From Synechococcus sp. CS-1325 (lineage in GTDB: Bacteria; Cyanobacteriota; Cyanobacteriia; PCC-6307; Cyanobiaceae): a stretch of DNA of 64,000 nucleotides. The notes beneath the pieces are model-generated. The model searched no databases, was not told the origin of the DNA, and saw only the letters and a program-made list of their open reading frames with translations. The stretch covers positions 1 through 64,000 of the forward strand of contig JAHLYW010000046.1 in NCBI GenBank assembly GCA_025128135.1. The letters run 5' to 3'. Shown one piece after another: positions 61,642-64,000 of this stretch; positions within the stretch are counted from its first letter, which is position 1; every line of letters starts with the position of its first letter. A program made the translations under genes and the position numbers.

Positions 61642-63087
61642 TCAATCCCAGCTCAGCAGGGAAGACCCCAGCGGTTGGGTGGAGCGATCGAAGCCGGGTT
61701 TGATGTCGGGGAGTTCCAGCAGGCTGGGCAGGTAGGTGATGGTCCCGAAGGGCCCGTCAATCGTTTCGACCGGCAGATCGGACTCGCTGATGAGATCGGC
61801 CCAGGCTTTGGTGCCGTTGAGCACGGCAGGGTCGAGCAGGCCCACATCCTGGGCCCACATGCACATGCGGGTGAGCGAAACCCGCACCTGATAGCTGCCG
61901 CCTTCCTCGGCACGCTTCAGCAGGGCGGAGGCGATGGCGGCCGCACCCACATAACCGGCCAGGTAGTCGGCGAAGATGTTCTGCACCGGCATCATGGGAG
62001 CATCCACAGCCCCTTCCTCATCCACGTAACCCGACACCGCCACGGCGAGCATGTCGAAACCGCGGAAGTCGGCCCATTCGCCTTCGAAGTCGAAACAGCG
62101 CAGCTCATGGGCGATGATCCCCGGCCGGCTTGTGGCCAGCACTTTGGGTGAGATGCCCTTGTGGTCGAGGTTCAGATAGGAACAGGTGAACACATCGGCG
62201 TTCTGGAGAAGGCTGTAAAAGGCATCACGATCGCTGCTGTCGCACAGATCGCAGTAGGCGGCGCGCTTGCCGATATCCGTTTCCAGGCGCCAGTTGAGGT
62301 GATCGGGGTAATCGACCCTGGAGAGATGGAGCACATCGGCCCCGAATTCCGCCAGGGTGCGGGCCGTGATCGGCCCACCGATCACATGGGTGCAATCGAG
62401 CACCTTGATGCCCCGCAAGGGACGCCCATCCGTTGGCAGGCCGGATGGCAGGGGGATGGGATCGCTCTCGCCGATCTTGATCAATTCCACCACCGGCTTG
62501 GCGGCAAGGCGGGCACCCACGGGATGGCGTCGCCACTCGGCGGCGGTGCGCACCACACCCACGGCAGCTCCCTCATCGCGCAGGGCGCGTTCGAGCGGCT
62601 CCGCATCCCAGCCACTCACCGCCTGCTCCACCGCCCGGGGGGTGGGAGCACACTTGAGCACTCGGTAAACCGCATCGCGCAGGCGTGGATAGAGAGTTTC
62701 GAACTTGATGAAGCGCCCATCGCGGGTGGCATAGAACTCACCGCCCACGGAATCGTCGAAGGAACCGGGAGCGCCGTAGTCGGTGAAGCCGAGTTCGCGG
62801 CCGTTCTGGCGCAGATAGGCGATGCCGTGGTGCTGATGCACACCGGCATGGGCATCCGTTGTGACGTCCTGCACGGCACCACCACGTCGCTGCCAGATGT
62901 CACCGAGGCACATGCCCAGACTGGCCTGGGCCGCGGCCATCAGTTCGCCGAAGCGGTGCCTGGAGGACAGCAGAGGATCGGCATGACGAATCGTGACCTT
63001 GCCGGGGTACAGGCGCTCCTTGCGACCGATCGCCGATTGGATCATATCCAGGGCACGTTGGGCGGAATCGGTGTCAACCTGGGCCAT
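61642..63087 (-). CDS. CaiB/BaiF CoA-transferase family protein
   Basis: A 481-residue class III CoA-transferase. Blocks: GGPITARTLAEFGADVLHLSR and RGIKVLDCTHVIGGP (CoA/large domain), YCDLCDSSDRDAFYSLLQNADVFTCSYLN, IIAHELRCFDFEGEWADFRGFDMLAVAVSG, and DYLAGYVGAAAIASALLKRA. The expected catalytic Asp lies in the LxxAD-like NADVFTC/DL block but is not certain. It transfers CoA among carboxylic acids; substrate unknown. The N-terminal 200 residues resemble a second, shortened copy of the fold. Immediately right of the cassette array, it belongs to the stable chromosome. Confidence 0.85.
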   Translation of the reverse strand: MAQVDTDSAQRALDMIQSAIGRKERLYPGKVTIRHADPLLSSRHRFGELMAAAQASLGMCLGDIWQRRGGAVQDVTTDAHAGVHQHHGIAYLRQNGRELGFTDYGAPGSFDDSVGGEFYATRDGRFIKFETLYPRLRDAVYRVLKCAPTPRAVEQAVSGWDAEPLERALRDEGAAVGVVRTAAEWRRHPVGARLAAKPVVELIKIGESDPIPLPSGLPTDGRPLRGIKVLDCTHVIGGPITARTLAEFGADVLHLSRVDYPDHLNWRLETDIGKRAAYCDLCDSSDRDAFYSLLQNADVFTCSYLNLDHKGISPKVLATSRPGIIAHELRCFDFEGEWADFRGFDMLAVAVSGYVDEEGAVDAPMMPVQNIFADYLAGYVGAAAIASALLKRAEEGGSYQVRVSLTRMCMWAQDVGLLDPAVLNGTKAWADLISESDLPVETIDGPFGTITYLPSLLELPDIKPGFDRSTQPLGSSLLSWD

Positions 63088-63320
63088 GGGTTCCTGGGTG
63101 AAGGCAGAAGCGGCACTGCCAAAAATTGGATCGCGGTCAGCCTAGTGGCTTGATACAGATTGTCCATCACCGCCCAACACCTCCTTCGGTGAGTGCGATC
63201 AGAAACGGCACACCCAGCCTGCCCTGATCATCGATTCGCAGAATGCCGAGGAGGCCTGCCTTCTGAGCGCGGCTTTCTGAGACAAGGCTGACGGTCGGCC
63301 TTTCTGTAGCTGCACTGAGG

Positions 63321-63638
63321 TGTGCAGATCGATTTCGACCCTGGCAGTCACCGGCAAGGACGCGACCAATCTGAGCAAGCACGGCCTCTCCTTGGCGGCC
63401 GCAGCTGAGCTTCGTTGAGACGATGCACCCATCTGGATTGATGATCGGGCTGAATCCTGGGGAAGCAGGAATGGTTGCCTTGACTCTGATTAATGACGGA
63501 CTGTTCTTCGTAGTCGTTGTAGATCGAGATCCATAGAAGGAGAACAATTGGTCTACGCAAAGCCAATCGCCGTGAGGTCAGTCACTGTGTCAAAGCCCTC
63601 AAAGAAGATCCGCCTGAGGATGCCAACACGGGATGACG
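63321..63638 (+). pseudogene. BrnT-type toxin, several frameshifts and a stop
   Basis: Starting near GTGCAGATCGATTTCGACCC the pieces read QIDFDPG, then (after a 10-nt insertion) KDATNLSKHGLSLAAAAELR, a TGA, DDAPIWIDDRAESWG, then (one-base shift) MVALTLINDGLFFVVVVDRDP, and in a third frame RRTIGLRKANRREVSHCVKALKEDPPEDANTG. Together this is a BrnT toxin. It is dead. Confidence 0.8.
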
Positions 63639-63838
63639 ATCAGGCAATCAACGCAGCGGCCAAATCAGATCCTGATGCCCTTCCACTAGCAGACGAACAG
63701 ATGACCGCGATGCTTCCCATTCAGGCTCTGCGAGGTCGACCCAAACTGGCGAATGAAAAGCAGCTTGATTCAATCCGATAGAGCCCTGAGGTGGTTGACT
63801 TTTTCAGAGCTTCCGGGACTGGTTGGCAGGCTCGAATA
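63629..63838 (+). pseudogene. BrnA-type antitoxin with nonsense codon
   Basis: MPTRDDDQAINAAAKSDPDALPLADEQM and ALRGRPKLANEKQLDSIR match the BrnA N-terminus. A TAG at 63779-63781 replaces the expected Leu codon, and the frame continues SPEVVDFFRASGTGWQARIDE, the conserved DNA-binding C-terminus. One base is then missing near DE/ALARY. The pair with the broken brnT is fully decayed. Confidence 0.8.
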
Positions 63839-63925
63839 GATGAACGCTCGCCCGATATGCGCTTGGCGCAAACGTGCCCGATACGGCAAGCCAATGGAGC
63901 GGTTGCCTGCGGGGCTGATCGGCCA

Positions 63926-64000
63926 GCTAGTCCTCGGCCCGCTCGCGCTGCCCGCTCAGGATGCGGCTGAAGCGGTGCGTACCCGTCAGCAGCGCCACCA
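63926..64000 (-). CDS. C-terminal end of a gene running off the window
   Basis: On the minus strand about 24 codons (LLTGTHRFSRILSGQRERAED) lead to TAG near 63926. Composition is GC-rich and coding-like. The family cannot be identified from this fragment. Confidence 0.4.

Noticed and set aside
1..64000. CRISPR arrays, rRNA and tRNA genes
   Set aside because: No regularly spaced repeats and no tRNA-like T-loop or rRNA sequence were recognised on either strand by reading; a dedicated scan was not possible.

Overview
The window looks like a chromosome segment of a high-GC alpha-cyanobacterium of the Synechococcus/Cyanobium type. The evidence is the alpha-carboxysome shell protein CsoS1D next to an RdgB/HAM1 gene, a cyAbrB regulator, a plant-type ferredoxin, a three-part proton-translocating transhydrogenase, and cyanobacterial families such as DUF3122, DUF2808 and Nif11. 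I see no rRNA, tRNA or CRISPR array. The species assignment is inference.

Layout. 1-2.1 kb is a decay zone: a truncated ISAs1-type transposase with a nonsense codon, a twice-frameshifted DUF4143 ATPase and a MNT-type nucleotidyltransferase without a partner. 2.2-18 kb is housekeeping: a CFA-like methyltransferase, pntA1-pntA2-pntB, petF, malic enzyme, TspO, an acyltransferase, cobL, then a tightly coupled run GH116-DUF3122-ribD-mscS-peptide ligase. 19.8-25.7 kb is a four-gene operon with 4-nt overlaps (two GH130 proteins, a two-domain glycosyltransferase, a Gfo/Idh/MocA oxidoreductase), probably for making or recycling a glycan or glycoside. 26-35 kb holds DUF2256, a methyltransferase, trhO, bioB, uppS, cdaA, lysA, rimI and clpC. 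35-48.7 kb is mixed: a dienelactone hydrolase, a second mechanosensitive channel, rdgB/csoS1D, cyAbrB, and a fused double gamma-glutamylcyclotransferase/transglutaminase.

48.7-56.35 kb is a guanidine-use operon. A guanidine-I (ykkC) riboswitch lies just upstream of a Ni-dependent guanidine hydrolase gene (gdmH). It is followed on the same strand by hypA-like and hypB-like nickel chaperones, a glutamine-synthetase-like gene, a three-part ABC importer and a Rieske oxygenase. Guanidine would be imported, hydrolysed to urea and ammonia, and the ammonia possibly fixed by the synthetase. The role of the oxygenase is open.

57.5-61.65 kb is the most unusual part: a small integron cassette array without a visible integrase. 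Three good attC sites (58528-58586, 60311-60397, 61338-61426), one decayed attC (about 61528-61629) and a left-hand core site (57567-57573) separate cassettes carrying a TIR-domain protein, a broken RHH antitoxin plus a CAP-domain protein, an Mrr-type endonuclease, and a DUF2442 scrap. It reads as a defence/stress cassette cluster. The window ends with a CaiB/BaiF CoA-transferase and a decayed brnT-brnA toxin-antitoxin pair.
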